A DNA stretch of 64,000 bases from Pseudomonas sp. Irchel s3f7 (GCF_900187615.1 NZ_FYDO01000025.1:1-64000); one strand, 5' to 3'. Shown: positions 1 through 9,030, counted from the first letter of the stretch. Program-made: numbers and translations. The notes: a model not told the origin generated them from the letters alone.

Positions 1-84
1 GGGCTGGAGCACAATCTACGTCACAGGCATAAAGCCTAAGGAGCTGCACGGCTTCCAGAACCCTCCCTCGATGATCAGTCGAGA

Positions 85-110
85 ACTATCGCTCCTGATG
101 GAGCGATAGT
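85..110. repeat. Perfect inverted repeat
   Basis: Two 11-base arms (ACTATCGCTCC and its complement) flank a 4-base loop. No T-run follows on either strand, so it is a hairpin or palindrome of unknown role rather than a clear terminator. The remaining DNA from 1 to 119 holds no recognisable gene. Confidence 0.5.
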
Positions 111-119
111 CGAGATACA

Positions 120-524
120 AGGAGCTGGCTTGCCAGCGATGGCGGCATCAGCTTCAACACCGCATCGCCAGCAAGCCGGCTCCTACAGATTTCCCTACCG
201 CTCAACCATCCGGATACACCCGCAAAACCTGTAGGAGCTGGCTTGCCAGCGATGGCGGCATCAGCTTCAACACCGCATCGCCAGCAAGCCGACTCCTTCA
301 GATTTTCGTACCGCTCAACAATCCGGAGACACCCGCAAAACCTGTAGGAGCTGGCTTGCCAGCGATGGCGGCATCCGCTTCAACACCGCATCGCCAGCAA
401 GCCGGCTCCTACAGATTTTTCGTACCGCTCAACAATCCGGAGACACCCGCAAAACCTGTAGGAGCTGGCTTGCCAGCGATGGCGGCATCAGCTTCACCGC
501 CGCATCGCCAGCAAGCTCGTACAG
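120..524. repeat. Tandem REPIN array, period about 113 bp
   Basis: Each unit has a REP core (GTAGGAGCTGGCTTGCCAGC), a short spacer and the inverted core (GCCAGCAAGCCGGCTCCTAC), then a linker ending CGCAAAACCTGT. Unit starts are near 120, 233, 346 and 460, so linker and REPIN were duplicated together about 3.6 times. Apparent reading frames here are repeat translations, not genes. This fills the gene-free left edge of the window. Confidence 0.9.
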
Positions 525-548
525 GCGACCCAGGCGCCGGTGTATCCG

Positions 549-1778
549 TCACCCCGCCGCCTTCTGGCTGTTCAACACGGCATCGCCCGGCTGGCCCAGT
601 ACGCAGGAGGTGCCGCCAGGGGTGTACATCATGGCCACGCAGCGGTTGCAGGCGGTGCAGATCGAATCGCGACTGGCGCCGCTGGCGAGTTTGTTGACGT
701 AGTCATTTTCAGCCAGCAACACCCGCCCCATGGCGACCAGGTCAAAGCCCTCGGCCATGATCTTTTCGATACTCGCCAGGCTCTTGGCGCCACCCAGGTA
801 AGCCAGCGGCATCTTTACCGCCGCCCGCACCTTACGCGCATGCTCCAGCAAATACAGCTCACGGAACTCCACGGTCGGCTCTTTGCGACGCTGGATAGCC
901 ATCGCCAGGGCGATAATCTTGTTCTTCTGCTGTACGCGGTTTTCCTTGGGGAAGGACGAGCCGAACATGGTGGTGATCGATTCGGCGTTCATCCCGGCGC
1001 TGAGCACCAGCAAGTGTGCGCCCTCTTCTTCCAGCATGCGGGCGATCTGTGCTCCGTCCTCGGCGCTGTTACCGGCGCGCACGCCTTCGGTGATGCTGTA
1101 TTTGCAGATCACCGCCATTTCCGAGCCGACCGCATCGAGCACCGCGCGCAGCACCCGGCGTGGAAAGCGCAGGCGGTTTTCCAGGCTGCCGCCGTACTGG
1201 TCGCGGCGCTTGTTGTACATCGGCGAAATGAACTGGCTGAGCAAGTAGCCGTGACCCATGTGGATTTCCACGGCATCGAAACCCGCCTGCCGCGCCAGAC
1301 GCGCGCCCTGAGTGAAGTCGCGCACCACTTGCTGCATGTCGGCTTCGTTCATCGCCTGCTTGAGGAACATGCCGCTCATCAAGCCGATCTTGTTGAAGCC
1401 GCCGCTGGCCGACAGCGGACGCTTGGTCGAACGTTCGCGAATAAAGGTAAAGCAACCACCGTGGGTGATCTGCGCGCTGGCCAGGCCACCGGACTGGTGC
1501 ACGGCATCGGTCAGGGCCTTGAAGTGCGGCACGCTGGAGGGGGCGAGGATCAACTGATTGGGCAAGGTGCGGCCATCGCTGCTCACCGCGCAATAGGCCA
1601 CGGTGGTCAGGGCAGTGCCGCCCGCGACCAGGGCCGAGTGCAGCTTGACCAGCTGTTTGGAAGGTACACCCCCGGCACTCATGCCTTCGTTGGTGGCAGC
1701 CTTGATAAAGCGGTTTTTCAGGGTCAACGGTCCAATCGCAATCGGGCTGAACGCTGACGGGGTCGGACGAGGATTCAT
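549..1778 (-). CDS. NADH:flavin oxidoreductase (OYE/BaiH-type enone reductase)
   Basis: A 409-residue flavin TIM-barrel enzyme expected to reduce the C=C bond of an alpha,beta-unsaturated ketone or thioester. The substrate-anchoring pair is His173/His176 in the IHMGHGYLLSQF segment, followed by the family signature YGGSLENRLRF (195-205). A C-terminal cysteine set (Cys374, Cys377, Cys380, Cys392) matches the 4Fe-4S ligands of the 2,4-dienoyl-CoA reductase/BaiCD/BaiH branch, but the C-terminal FAD/NAD domain of those long enzymes is absent, so electrons must come from elsewhere or directly from NAD(P)H. GAGAGG precedes the ATG. It lies downstream of the DUF1302 gene beyond a likely terminator. 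In this island a steroid enone (Delta4, Delta6 or Delta1) is the likely substrate; this is inference. Confidence 0.82.
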   Translation of the reverse strand: MNPRPTPSAFSPIAIGPLTLKNRFIKAATNEGMSAGGVPSKQLVKLHSALVAGGTALTTVAYCAVSSDGRTLPNQLILAPSSVPHFKALTDAVHQSGGLASAQITHGGCFTFIRERSTKRPLSASGGFNKIGLMSGMFLKQAMNEADMQQVVRDFTQGARLARQAGFDAVEIHMGHGYLLSQFISPMYNKRRDQYGGSLENRLRFPRRVLRAVLDAVGSEMAVICKYSITEGVRAGNSAEDGAQIARMLEEEGAHLLVLSAGMNAESITTMFGSSFPKENRVQQKNKIIALAMAIQRRKEPTVEFRELYLLEHARKVRAAVKMPLAYLGGAKSLASIEKIMAEGFDLVAMGRVLLAENDYVNKLASGASRDSICTACNRCVAMMYTPGGTSCVLGQPGDAVLNSQKAAG

Positions 1779-1810
1779 GACTGGCCTCTCTTTATTGTTA
1801 TCAGGCTACA

Positions 1811-1844
1811 AATAAAAGCTGCGCCGCCATGTCGCGACGCAGCT
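1811..1844 (-). terminator. Rho-independent terminator after DUF1302 gene
   Basis: Read on the minus strand, an AGCTGCG/CGCAGCT stem is followed by TTTATTT. It sits between the DUF1302 gene and the OYE gene and should limit read-through into the latter. Confidence 0.6.
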
Positions 1845-1851
1845 GTGATCA

Positions 1852-3498
1852 TCAGAAGGTGTATTTGGCATTGAGCGACAGATAATCGCGGTCCGCCAAC
1901 AAGCGGCCCTGGGCGACATCCGGGGAGCTCAGGTAGGCGACGTAGGTCATGCCGACCTGGAAATTGCCCAGGTACTTGAAGTCGCCACCCACCGTCAGCC
2001 GCTTCTCGTCGCGACCCAGGCCCTGGTACGCACTGCCGTCGATGTTCTGCGTCCAGACCACCTTGGTGCTCAGGTCCAGGCCATTGGCAATGGACGGGTA
2101 GTCCATGTAGGCGCCAACGCCGAGTAAGGACGAGCCACGGGTCTGGGTCTTTGACTCGAACGTGTCGAACGTGCCGTCTACGCCGGCCCCACCACCGGTG
2201 ATCGTCAGGCTGTCCACACCGTCAATGTGTTGATGCACCACTTCACCCATGAAAGTGGTCTGCTGGGCGAGGAAGCTCGGGCCGAGGATGTACATGGCGT
2301 TGAGGTTGCCTTGCCAGATTTGCCCGGTGGTCGGCGCACCGTTGTTCAGGTAGACCGAGGCGCCATCGCGGTAGCTCAGGTCACCGGCATACTGCACCGA
2401 GTCGCCGACCTTGGAGCTGAAGCTGATACCGGTCAGCTTGACGTCTTCGAAGTAACCCAGGCGATAGGACGACGCGGTTCCGTCATGACCAATGCCCTTG
2501 AGCGACGAGTACTGGGTGGTGCCGGTGAAGTCGAAAAACAACGAACCGACACGCTCGTTATAGCGGTAGTGAAACAGCCCCACTTCGGTGTTTTCAGTGA
2601 CTCGGTAGCGCACGCCCAGGCCCCATTGGCCGCTGTCGCTGGCGTCTTTTTCACCGGCATAACCGACCGCCAGGCCGTTGGGCAGGCTGTCGATCTGCCC
2701 GGCGCCCAGACGATAGAACTCGGCACCGGGACCGAAGGTATCGCTGCCGAAGTAGTCGCCCACGGGGTTGAGATCGGTCTTTTCCCACTCGTACTGGTAG
2801 TAGCCCACCAGCGCCAGGTCTTCATTGAGCGACCACGACCCGGACACCTGCCCTACCGGCAGGTAAGAGTCCTTGGCCTCGGTACCCGGCACGTTGAATT
2901 TGGTGGCATCCACCGGGGCCTGGCCCTGGCTGATGTTGGCCCAGAACAGGCTCTCGCCCCAGGCCACCAGATGCCGTCCGGCCTTGATCGACAGATATTG
3001 GGTCTCGCCGACATCGAAGTTGCCATACACGTACGCATCAAGCAGTCGCGCCATGCTACCGCTCAGGCGTCGGGTTTCGTCACTGAAGCCATCGTTGTGG
3101 CCAGTCTTGTTGACCGTCTGCGGCGAGTCGTTGGCGTTTTTCTGGTTGTAGATATCGTCATAGAACTGACTGCCGCGCAGCACCGCACCGAGATTGTCGT
3201 GCTTGAGCTGCAACTCGCCGAACAGGCTCACGCGGTTGTTGATCAACGAGCCGCGCTTGAAGTTGCGCGTGCCGTCGTCGTTGTTCGGGTCGTTGAGGTA
3301 TTGGCTGGCCTGCTTGGCGGTACGCATGGATGCTGTGTAGTTGACCGTCAGCGACGAATCCAGGGTGGTATCTTCCCCCAGCTCGATGGTCGGTGCAGCA
3401 CTGGCCGTAGCACTGACGAAGGTGATGGCCGTTGCCAACAGGCAGCGACTATCGAATGGACTCCCCGGACGGCGGGTTACCAGGTTTCGGGTAAACAT
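1852..3498 (-). CDS. DUF1302 outer-membrane beta-barrel protein
   Basis: A 548-residue exported protein. The start is the ATG preceded by GGAGAGGAG; longer in-frame extensions lack a ribosome site. Residues 1 to about 36 form a signal peptide ending ATASAAP, and the chain ends YTF with the terminal phenylalanine typical of outer-membrane barrels. DUF1302 proteins recur in hydrophobic-substrate and steroid catabolic clusters, usually with DUF1329, YCF48-like and RND/MMPL proteins, all of which are in this window. A role in outer-membrane passage or surface binding of the steroid is inferred. It is a paralogue of the DUF1302 protein at 21116-22783; both share a conserved block around FYDDIY...NDSP...VNK. 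A partial copy of the island's regulatory motif lies 65 bp upstream of the start. Confidence 0.85.
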   Translation of the reverse strand: MFTRNLVTRRPGSPFDSRCLLATAITFVSATASAAPTIELGEDTTLDSSLTVNYTASMRTAKQASQYLNDPNNDDGTRNFKRGSLINNRVSLFGELQLKHDNLGAVLRGSQFYDDIYNQKNANDSPQTVNKTGHNDGFSDETRRLSGSMARLLDAYVYGNFDVGETQYLSIKAGRHLVAWGESLFWANISQGQAPVDATKFNVPGTEAKDSYLPVGQVSGSWSLNEDLALVGYYQYEWEKTDLNPVGDYFGSDTFGPGAEFYRLGAGQIDSLPNGLAVGYAGEKDASDSGQWGLGVRYRVTENTEVGLFHYRYNERVGSLFFDFTGTTQYSSLKGIGHDGTASSYRLGYFEDVKLTGISFSSKVGDSVQYAGDLSYRDGASVYLNNGAPTTGQIWQGNLNAMYILGPSFLAQQTTFMGEVVHQHIDGVDSLTITGGGAGVDGTFDTFESKTQTRGSSLLGVGAYMDYPSIANGLDLSTKVVWTQNIDGSAYQGLGRDEKRLTVGGDFKYLGNFQVGMTYVAYLSSPDVAQGRLLADRDYLSLNAKYTF

Positions 3499-3563
3499 GC
3501 TCCTCTCCTTTTTTGTTGTTTTTGCTTGTGCCGCCACAGCATGAAAAAATCCGCTGTGACGCA

Positions 3564-3581
3564 CATCGTCCGTTTGGTGAG
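3564..3581 (-). promoter_or_regulatory. Partial island operator motif, DUF1302 promoter
   Basis: On the minus strand the GACGATG half is intact after a 6-base spacer, but the distal half is CTCAC instead of TAGTC. It ends 65 bp before the DUF1302 start, matching the spacing at better sites. Confidence 0.5.
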
Positions 3582-3592
3582 ATGAGCGCTCC

Positions 3593-5209
3593 TCATGCCT
3601 GAGCGCCGTTGGCCACCACCGCGCGCAGTTCGTTCTTCGCCACCTTGCTCGACGGGTTGAGCGGCAGCGCACTGAAAAATCGCACCTGGCGCGGCACCTT
3701 GTAATTGGCCATTTGCTCGCGGCTCCAGGTGATCAGTTGCGCCTCGTCCAGCTCTTTGCCTTCACGCAACACCACGCAGGCACAGCCGACTTCGCCCATG
3801 CGTTCATCGGCGATACCGATCACCGCCACCTGGGCAATCGCCGGATGCCGGATCAGTGCTGCTTCGATTTCCGCCGGATAGCAGTTGAAACCGCCAACGA
3901 TGAACATGTCCTTCAGCCGGTCGGTGATGATCAGATTGCCTGCGTCGTCCAGGCGGCCGACATCGCCGGTGTGCAGCCAGCCTTCGGCGTCGATGGCTTC
4001 GCGGGTCGCGTCGGGGTTCTGGAAATAGCCCTGCATGATGTGAAAGCCACGCAGGCAGATCTCGCCGGTCAGCCCGGCGTCCAGCGCCTGGTTATTCGGG
4101 TCGCGGATGCTCACCTCAGTGCCGGCAATCGGTCGTCCGCTGGTGCCGGCGATCACGTGCGCCGAGTCTTGCGGATCGCAGATCGTCGCCAGCCCGCCGC
4201 ACTCGGTCAGGCCGTAGGCGGTGGTCACCACGGCAAACCCCAACTCGTTGCGCATGCGCTCGATCAGGCTCGGCGGGATGCTTGCCGAACCGGTCACCGC
4301 GATGCGCAGGCTCGACAGGTCGGTCTGCTGGAGCTTCGGATGGGCCAGCAGTGACAGGTAAAGCGTCGGCGCGCCGGGCAGGACGCTGATGCGCTCGCGG
4401 GCGATGCGCTGGAACACTTGCTCTGCGTCGAACACCGCGTGGGGCAGGATGGTCGCCCCGCCGATCAGACAGGTCAGCCAGCCAGCCTTGTAGCCAAAGG
4501 CATGAAAGAACGGGTTGACGATCAGGTAACGGTCACCCGGCACCAGGCCGATGACTTTGACGTACTCAGTGAAGGCCCGCAGGTTCTGGCCATGGCCGCT
4601 CATCACGCCCTTGGGTTTGCCGGTGGTGCCGGAGGTGAACAACAAATCACACATGGCCTCGGGGCCGACCGCCAATGCGCGGCGCAAGGCGCTGTCCGTA
4701 TCGATGGTCGCCGCACCGCGCAGGAACTGTGCCAGCGTCAAATCCGAAGACTGCTCCGGCGCGTCGCCATCGACAATTACCAGATGTTCAAGGCTGGATG
4801 GCCGATGAGGAGCGAGCAACGCGGGGTAGTCAACGTCGAGAAAACGCTGTTGGACAAACAACACTCGGCAACCGCTACGCTCCAGCACATCGGCGGCTTC
4901 CTGCCCCTTCATGCGTGTGTTGATCGGCACCAGCACCGCACCGGCGCACTGAATGCCCAGCGCAGCGAGGATCCAGTCGGCACAGTTTGGCGCCCAGATT
5001 GCGACCCGATCACCCGCCTGGATCCCCAGGGCCATCAAGCCCCGGGCAAAGCCCATGACCCGCTCGGGTAACTGCGCGTAGTCGATGCACTGGCCGTTGT
5101 CCTCGATAGCCGTGCGTCCGGCAAAACGTTCGGCACTGCTGAAGACCAACTGGGCCAGGGTGGCAGGGGCTGCGCTCAGGGGCGCGGCAAGGTTCAGGCT
5201 CTGATTCAT
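3593..5209 (-). CDS. FadD3-like acyl-CoA synthetase (HIP-CoA ligase candidate)
   Basis: A 538-residue ATP-dependent acid:CoA ligase. The P-loop LLFTSGTTGKPKG lies at about 189-201, the A8 region DRLKDMFIVGGFNCYP near 435-450 and a C-terminal catalytic lysine in SSKVAKNEL. The segment NPFFHAFGYKAG and surrounding sequence strongly resemble FadD3, which activates the C/D-ring propionate left after steroid A/B-ring cleavage. It follows the KshB-like and HsaA-like genes on the same strand with a 16-base gap, as expected for one operon covering ring opening and C/D-ring entry. The chosen ATG has only a weak ribosome site (GAGC), suggesting coupling to the upstream gene. Substrate is inferred from family and context. 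Confidence 0.78.
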   Translation of the reverse strand: MNQSLNLAAPLSAAPATLAQLVFSSAERFAGRTAIEDNGQCIDYAQLPERVMGFARGLMALGIQAGDRVAIWAPNCADWILAALGIQCAGAVLVPINTRMKGQEAADVLERSGCRVLFVQQRFLDVDYPALLAPHRPSSLEHLVIVDGDAPEQSSDLTLAQFLRGAATIDTDSALRRALAVGPEAMCDLLFTSGTTGKPKGVMSGHGQNLRAFTEYVKVIGLVPGDRYLIVNPFFHAFGYKAGWLTCLIGGATILPHAVFDAEQVFQRIARERISVLPGAPTLYLSLLAHPKLQQTDLSSLRIAVTGSASIPPSLIERMRNELGFAVVTTAYGLTECGGLATICDPQDSAHVIAGTSGRPIAGTEVSIRDPNNQALDAGLTGEICLRGFHIMQGYFQNPDATREAIDAEGWLHTGDVGRLDDAGNLIITDRLKDMFIVGGFNCYPAEIEAALIRHPAIAQVAVIGIADERMGEVGCACVVLREGKELDEAQLITWSREQMANYKVPRQVRFFSALPLNPSSKVAKNELRAVVANGAQA

Positions 5210-5225
5210 CGTGGGCTCGGGCTCA

Positions 5226-6248
5226 TTAATCGGGAAAGCGGATACGCAGTTGCGCGCTGGTGGGCACCGCCTGACAGGCGAGGATCCAGCCTTCGGCCAA
5301 TTCGCCGGCATCCAGTGCATCGTTGTGCAGCAGCTCGACATCGCCACTTTCCAGGGTGCACATGCACGAGGCGCAGCCACCGACACGACAAGCGCTGGGC
5401 GGGTTGAGACCGGCTCGCTCCATGGCGGCCAGCACGGTCTCGCCGCTGTCGCAGGCCAGTTGAAACTCCTCGCCGTCCAGGCGCACTGCCAACTGCGCGG
5501 CCACCGCCGCTTCGCTGCTGCTCACCAGCGGCAGTTCGCCCTCGCCGGGCAGCGAGACGAACCGCTCGACATGCACTCGGCGATCCGGCATGCCCAGGCT
5601 TTTCAGCGCGCTGACGGCCGCATCCATGAACGGGCCGGGTCCGCAAATGAATGCCTGAGCATCGATAAACGGCCGCGCCAGCTCGCCCAGTTGCCCGACG
5701 CTCGGGATGCCCTGCACCGAATCAAGCCAATGGACGACTTGCAGGCGTTGCGGATGAACACTGGCCAAGGCCTTGAGTTCATCTTTGAAAATCACTGATT
5801 TCTCATCGCGGTTGGCGTAAATGAGCAGGATCCGGCCCGTACCCGCGAGCAGCGCCGAACGCAGGATCGACAGCACGGGCGTCACGCCACTGCCACCGCC
5901 GAACAGCAGCAAGTCGCCGTCGAGGCTACGGGGCACAAACACCCCGGCCGGGGGCAGCACCTCCAGGGTCTGACCGGCCTGAAACTCGCCGCACAGCCAG
6001 TTCGAAGCTCGCCCCTCGTGCACACGCTTGACCGTTACCCGCAGCGGCTCATCCAGCAACGGCGTGCTGGACAATGAATAACAACGGGGTAGCCAGCCGC
6101 CCTCGAAAGGTACCCGCAAGGTCAGGAACTGGCCGGGTTGATAGCGAAAACGTTCGCCCAGATGCTCCGGCACGTCGAACACGAGGGAGCGCGCATCGGC
6201 GGTTTCCTCGATCACTCGCGCCACGCGCAGGGCCAGATAATTACTCAT
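5226..6248 (-). CDS. KshB-like ferredoxin reductase of steroid 9alpha-hydroxylase
   Basis: A 340-residue class IA-type oxygenase reductase passing electrons from NAD(P)H through FAD and a 2Fe-2S centre to a terminal oxygenase. FAD binding is shown by RCYSLSS (55-61), NAD binding by GGGSGVTP (117-124) and CGPGPFM (202-208). The C-terminal plant-type ferredoxin domain carries Cys287, Cys292, Cys295 and Cys325. Domain order and length match KshB/HmpB, the reductase for KshA, which hydroxylates C9 of 3-ketosteroids and opens ring B. No Rieske oxygenase is encoded in the window, so the partner must be elsewhere. It could also serve another oxygenase. It lies 79 bp downstream of the HsaA-like gene in the same operon. 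Confidence 0.8.
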   Translation of the reverse strand: MSNYLALRVARVIEETADARSLVFDVPEHLGERFRYQPGQFLTLRVPFEGGWLPRCYSLSSTPLLDEPLRVTVKRVHEGRASNWLCGEFQAGQTLEVLPPAGVFVPRSLDGDLLLFGGGSGVTPVLSILRSALLAGTGRILLIYANRDEKSVIFKDELKALASVHPQRLQVVHWLDSVQGIPSVGQLGELARPFIDAQAFICGPGPFMDAAVSALKSLGMPDRRVHVERFVSLPGEGELPLVSSSEAAVAAQLAVRLDGEEFQLACDSGETVLAAMERAGLNPPSACRVGGCASCMCTLESGDVELLHNDALDAGELAEGWILACQAVPTSAQLRIRFPD

Positions 6249-6327
6249 AGGTCAGGTACTCATGACCACCTGCCCATGCATCACGGACAGGTGTAAACCC
6301 AGGGATGTCGAAACGGGCGCCATCGCC

Positions 6328-7515
6328 TCAGACGTAAGGGTCCGGGTTGGGCAAGCCGAGCATCACCGCGCCGTAGCTGCGGCCGTAGGCCATGTAGTTG
6401 TTGGCGATGTGTCCGCGCGCCTGGTGCAGGTCGCGGAACAGTCGCGCCACCGGGTTGGTGTTGTACAAGCCCGAGGCCGCCATGCTGCGCAGCAGGTCGT
6501 TGGCCCGTTCGGCGCAGATGTTGGTCACATAGGCCGACTGGTAGCGATACAACAGGCGGGTCTCGGTGTCCGGGTATTCACCGGCACGGGCCAGGCTCAT
6601 CAGGTGCTCGTAGTTGCGTTCCAGCACCAGGCGCAGGCTGTCGACGGTGACCATCGCTTCGGCAATCGCGGTTTGCGCCACCGGATCTTCAGCGGTGCGA
6701 GCGCCATGCTTGCCGATGTGTTTGGCGGCGTTGTCGCGGAACTCGTTGATCGCCCCCTGCAGGGCGCCGATCGCCGAGGTCGAGACGGCGCGGGAGAACA
6801 CTTGGGCGAAGGGAATCGCATAGATCGGGTTGGTATTGACCAGCCGCCCGGGCGTTGCTTCGAGGTTCCAGTTATTGGTGCGCTGCACGCGATGGGCCGG
6901 GACGAATACATCCTCGACAACGATGTCATGGCTGCCGGTGCCGCGCAGGCCCATCACGTCCCAGTTGCGTTCGATTTGATAGTCACTGCGCGGCAGCAGG
7001 AAGGTGCCGTGCTCAGCGGCCAGTTCGCCATCGGGTGGCAGGATGCCGCCCAGGAACACCCATTGGCAGTGCTCGCTGCCGCTGGAGAAACCCCAGCGTC
7101 CGCTGATGCGGTATCCACCTTCGACCACCGTGACCCTGGCCGCCGGCATGTAAGTCGAGCAGATCAGCGCGTCATGGTCTTCAGCCCAGACTTCGCGCTG
7201 CGTTTCAATTGGGTAACGCGCCAGTTGCCAAGGGTGAACCCCCATCACGCCGTAGATCCAGGCCGTGGACATGCAACCCTCGGCGAGGATGGTCTGGATT
7301 TCGAAGAAGGTTCGCGGGTCCACTTCGTAGCCACCGAACGCCCGAGGCTGCAAGGCCCGCAGCAAGCCGGCGGACTGCAACTCGACGACGCTCTCCACGG
7401 GCACCTTCAAGTCCTTGTCGGCCTGCGCCGTGCGTGCCTTGAGTGCGGGCACCAGGCGCCGTGCACGTTCCAGCAGATCACGTTCGTCCTGGGTCTTTTC
7501 ACGCATGCTGTGCAT
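6328..7515 (-). CDS. HsaA/TesA2-like flavin-dependent monooxygenase
   Basis: A 395-residue group D flavoprotein monooxygenase with the acyl-CoA dehydrogenase fold. HsaA/TesA2 hydroxylates the phenolic A-ring of the 9,10-seco steroid (3-HSA) to the catechol, using reduced flavin from a separate reductase. The GRWGFSSGSEHCQWVFLGG region and overall length match HsaA, 4-hydroxyphenylacetate hydroxylase (C2) and related enzymes. The likely reductase partner is the HsaB-like protein at 61080-62063. The start is an ATG nine bases after GGGAG; an in-frame GTG three bases upstream is also possible. A perfect copy of the island operator lies 73 bp upstream. It heads the operon with the KshB-like and FadD3-like genes. 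Confidence 0.82.
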   Translation of the reverse strand: MHSMREKTQDERDLLERARRLVPALKARTAQADKDLKVPVESVVELQSAGLLRALQPRAFGGYEVDPRTFFEIQTILAEGCMSTAWIYGVMGVHPWQLARYPIETQREVWAEDHDALICSTYMPAARVTVVEGGYRISGRWGFSSGSEHCQWVFLGGILPPDGELAAEHGTFLLPRSDYQIERNWDVMGLRGTGSHDIVVEDVFVPAHRVQRTNNWNLEATPGRLVNTNPIYAIPFAQVFSRAVSTSAIGALQGAINEFRDNAAKHIGKHGARTAEDPVAQTAIAEAMVTVDSLRLVLERNYEHLMSLARAGEYPDTETRLLYRYQSAYVTNICAERANDLLRSMAASGLYNTNPVARLFRDLHQARGHIANNYMAYGRSYGAVMLGLPNPDPYV

Positions 7516-7588
7516 CACTCAATTCTCCCGATCTCACTGCGCCATTGCGCCAGTTGGGATGGATCATCGGATTGAGCGGGCAATCATT

Positions 7589-7606
7589 CATCGTCAAAGC
7601 GGACTA
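7589..7606 (-). promoter_or_regulatory. Island operator motif before HsaA-like operon
   Basis: Minus-strand TAGTC-CGCTTT-GACGATG, a perfect match to the consensus. Its core and flank (CAAAGCGGACTAGGGG read on plus) are nearly identical to the site before the kstD operon at 57363, so the two may be recent duplicates or bind especially similarly. Confidence 0.72.
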
Positions 7607-7640
7607 GGGGGGATGGGTCTCCCAGGATTCGCACTGTCCT

Positions 7641-8068
7641 GTAGGAGCCGGCTTGCTGGCGAAGGCGCCCTCAAACATTGCGCCAATCTCGCGCCCCCCC
7701 TTCGCTGGCAAGCCAGCTCCTACGAAGAGCGCCGAATTCCGTGACCGCACGATGTCCTGTAGGAGCCGGCTTGCTGGCGAAGGCGTCGTCAAACATCGCG
7801 TCAATCTCGCGGACCCCTTCGCTGGCAAGCCAGCTCCTACGAAGAGCGCGGAATTCCGTGACCGCACGATTTCCTGTAGGAGCCGGCTTGCCGGCGAAGG
7901 CGTCGTCAAACATCGCGTCAATCTCGCGGACCCCTTCGCTAGCAAGCCAGCTCCTACGAAGAGCGCGGAATTCCGTGACCGCACGATTTCCTGTAGGAGC
8001 CGGCTTGCCGGCGAAGGCGTCGTCACACATCGCGTCAATCTCGAGGGCCCCTTCGTTGGCAAGCCGGT
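7641..8068. repeat. Tandem REPIN array, four units of 117-118 bp
   Basis: Units begin near 7641, 7759, 7876 and 7993. Each has the core GTAGGAGCCGGCTTGC(T/C)GGCGA, its inverted partner and the linker GAATTCCGTGACCGCACGAT. The array fills most of the 669-base interval between the divergent HsaA-like and HSDH-like operons and separates their two operator sites. It contains no gene; long frames through it are artefacts. Confidence 0.9.
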
Positions 8069-8103
8069 GCACCTCATCGCAGCTCCCTGTGTGCGCTGTT
8101 TGA

Positions 8104-8121
8104 TAGTCCATTGAGACGATG
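8104..8121 (+). promoter_or_regulatory. Island operator motif before lower-pathway operon
   Basis: TAGTC-CATTGA-GACGATG, a perfect consensus match, ending 63 bp before the SDR start codon. Confidence 0.75.
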
Positions 8122-8184
8122 CTGGCGCCAACCGTTGCGGCGATATTCAATCCATAAACAATCGACCCCACGGAGCAAGGGCTC

Positions 8185-8958
8185 ATGAGTATTTTGCAAC
8201 GTTTCCACATGCACGGCAGCGTCGCCATCGTCACCGGCAGCGGCCGGGGTATTGGTCGGGCGATTGCCCTGGCGTATGCCGAAGCCGGCGCCGACGTGGT
8301 GTGCTCGGCGCGTTCGATGGACGAGGTAGAAGCAGTGGCCGAAGAGGTTCGTGGCCTGGGCCGACGCGCCCTGGCCATCGCCTGTGACGTCAACGATGCC
8401 GGGCAACGCCAGGCTCTGGTGCGTCAAAGCGTTGAGCAAATGGGTCGGATCACTCATCTGGTGAACAACGTCGGCGGTGGCGGTCCCAACGATCCGCTGA
8501 CGATGACGCCCGAGCAATTCACCGAAACGCTGACCTTCAACGTCGCCACCAGCTACGCCTTTTGCCAATTGTGCGTGCCGCTGATGCGCGAGGCCGGTGG
8601 CGGCAACATCATCAACATCAGCTCGGTGGCGGCACGCTATGCCCAGCGCCATTTCAGCGCCTACGGCACGGCCAAGGCCGCCCTCAGCCATCTGACCCGC
8701 CTGCTGGCCCAGGACTTCGCGCCGCAGATCCGGGTCAACGCCGTGGCACCCGGCCCGACATTGACCGAAGCGCTGAACGGTGTGATGCCCGCTGCCATGC
8801 GCGAAGCCATGGAAGCCAACACGCCACTCAAGTGCCTGGGCACCCCTGAAGACATCGCCGCCGCCGCGCTGTACCTCGCCAGCCCCGCTTCGGCCTGGGT
8901 GACCGGCAAGATCATCGATGTCGATGGCGGCGCCGAGACGTCCGTCTGGCCCGGCTGA
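8185..8958 (+). CDS. 7alpha-hydroxysteroid dehydrogenase-like SDR
   Basis: A 257-residue classical short-chain dehydrogenase, NAD(P)-dependent and cytoplasmic. The cofactor motif TGSGRGIG is at 17-24, NNVGGGGP at 94-101, and the catalytic residues are Ser147, Tyr160 and Lys164. The NNxGGGGP segment, the SAYGTAKAALSHL region and the TP...LG.P.DIA...SPA.AWV.G tail all closely resemble E. coli 7alpha-HSDH (HdhA), so oxidation of a steroid 7-hydroxyl is the best guess; another ring alcohol is possible. GGAGCAAGG precedes the ATG. It is first in a plus-strand operon under a perfect operator motif, but a strong terminator follows it, so it may be expressed more than the three genes downstream. Confidence 0.72.
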   Translation: MSILQRFHMHGSVAIVTGSGRGIGRAIALAYAEAGADVVCSARSMDEVEAVAEEVRGLGRRALAIACDVNDAGQRQALVRQSVEQMGRITHLVNNVGGGGPNDPLTMTPEQFTETLTFNVATSYAFCQLCVPLMREAGGGNIINISSVAARYAQRHFSAYGTAKAALSHLTRLLAQDFAPQIRVNAVAPGPTLTEALNGVMPAAMREAMEANTPLKCLGTPEDIAAAALYLASPASAWVTGKIIDVDGGAETSVWPG

Positions 8959-8973
8959 CCGACTCCTTTGGAT

Positions 8974-9006
8974 CCGCCCCCGAACACGTTGGGGCGGGCC
9001 TTTTTT
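8974..9006 (+). terminator. Rho-independent terminator inside the lower-pathway operon
   Basis: CCGCCCC and GGGGCGG arms flank a 10-base loop and are followed after GCC by six T residues. It lies in the 72-base gap between the HSDH-like gene and the hydratase gene and probably attenuates transcription into the latter. Confidence 0.75.
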
Positions 9007-9030
9007 CTTCCCCCATCTGGAGCCCTCGTC

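Noticed and set aside
540..3585. Long plus-strand open frames opposite the OYE and DUF1302 genes
   Set aside because: They are antisense shadows of GC-rich genes: low-complexity Ala/Arg/His/Gln composition, no ribosome site, no family resemblance. The same applies to similar long frames opposite most minus-strand genes.
6262..7575. 437-codon plus-strand frame
   Set aside because: It lies entirely opposite the HsaA-like gene, whose protein is clearly recognisable; the antisense product shows no domain.
120..8068. Regularly spaced repeats that could suggest CRISPR arrays
   Set aside because: The repeats are palindromic REP cores with repeated, not unique, linkers; there are no cas genes and the unit length of 113-118 bp is wrong.
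7641..8114. Repetitive proteins of 140-240 codons on both strands
   Set aside because: They are translations of the REPIN array in several frames.
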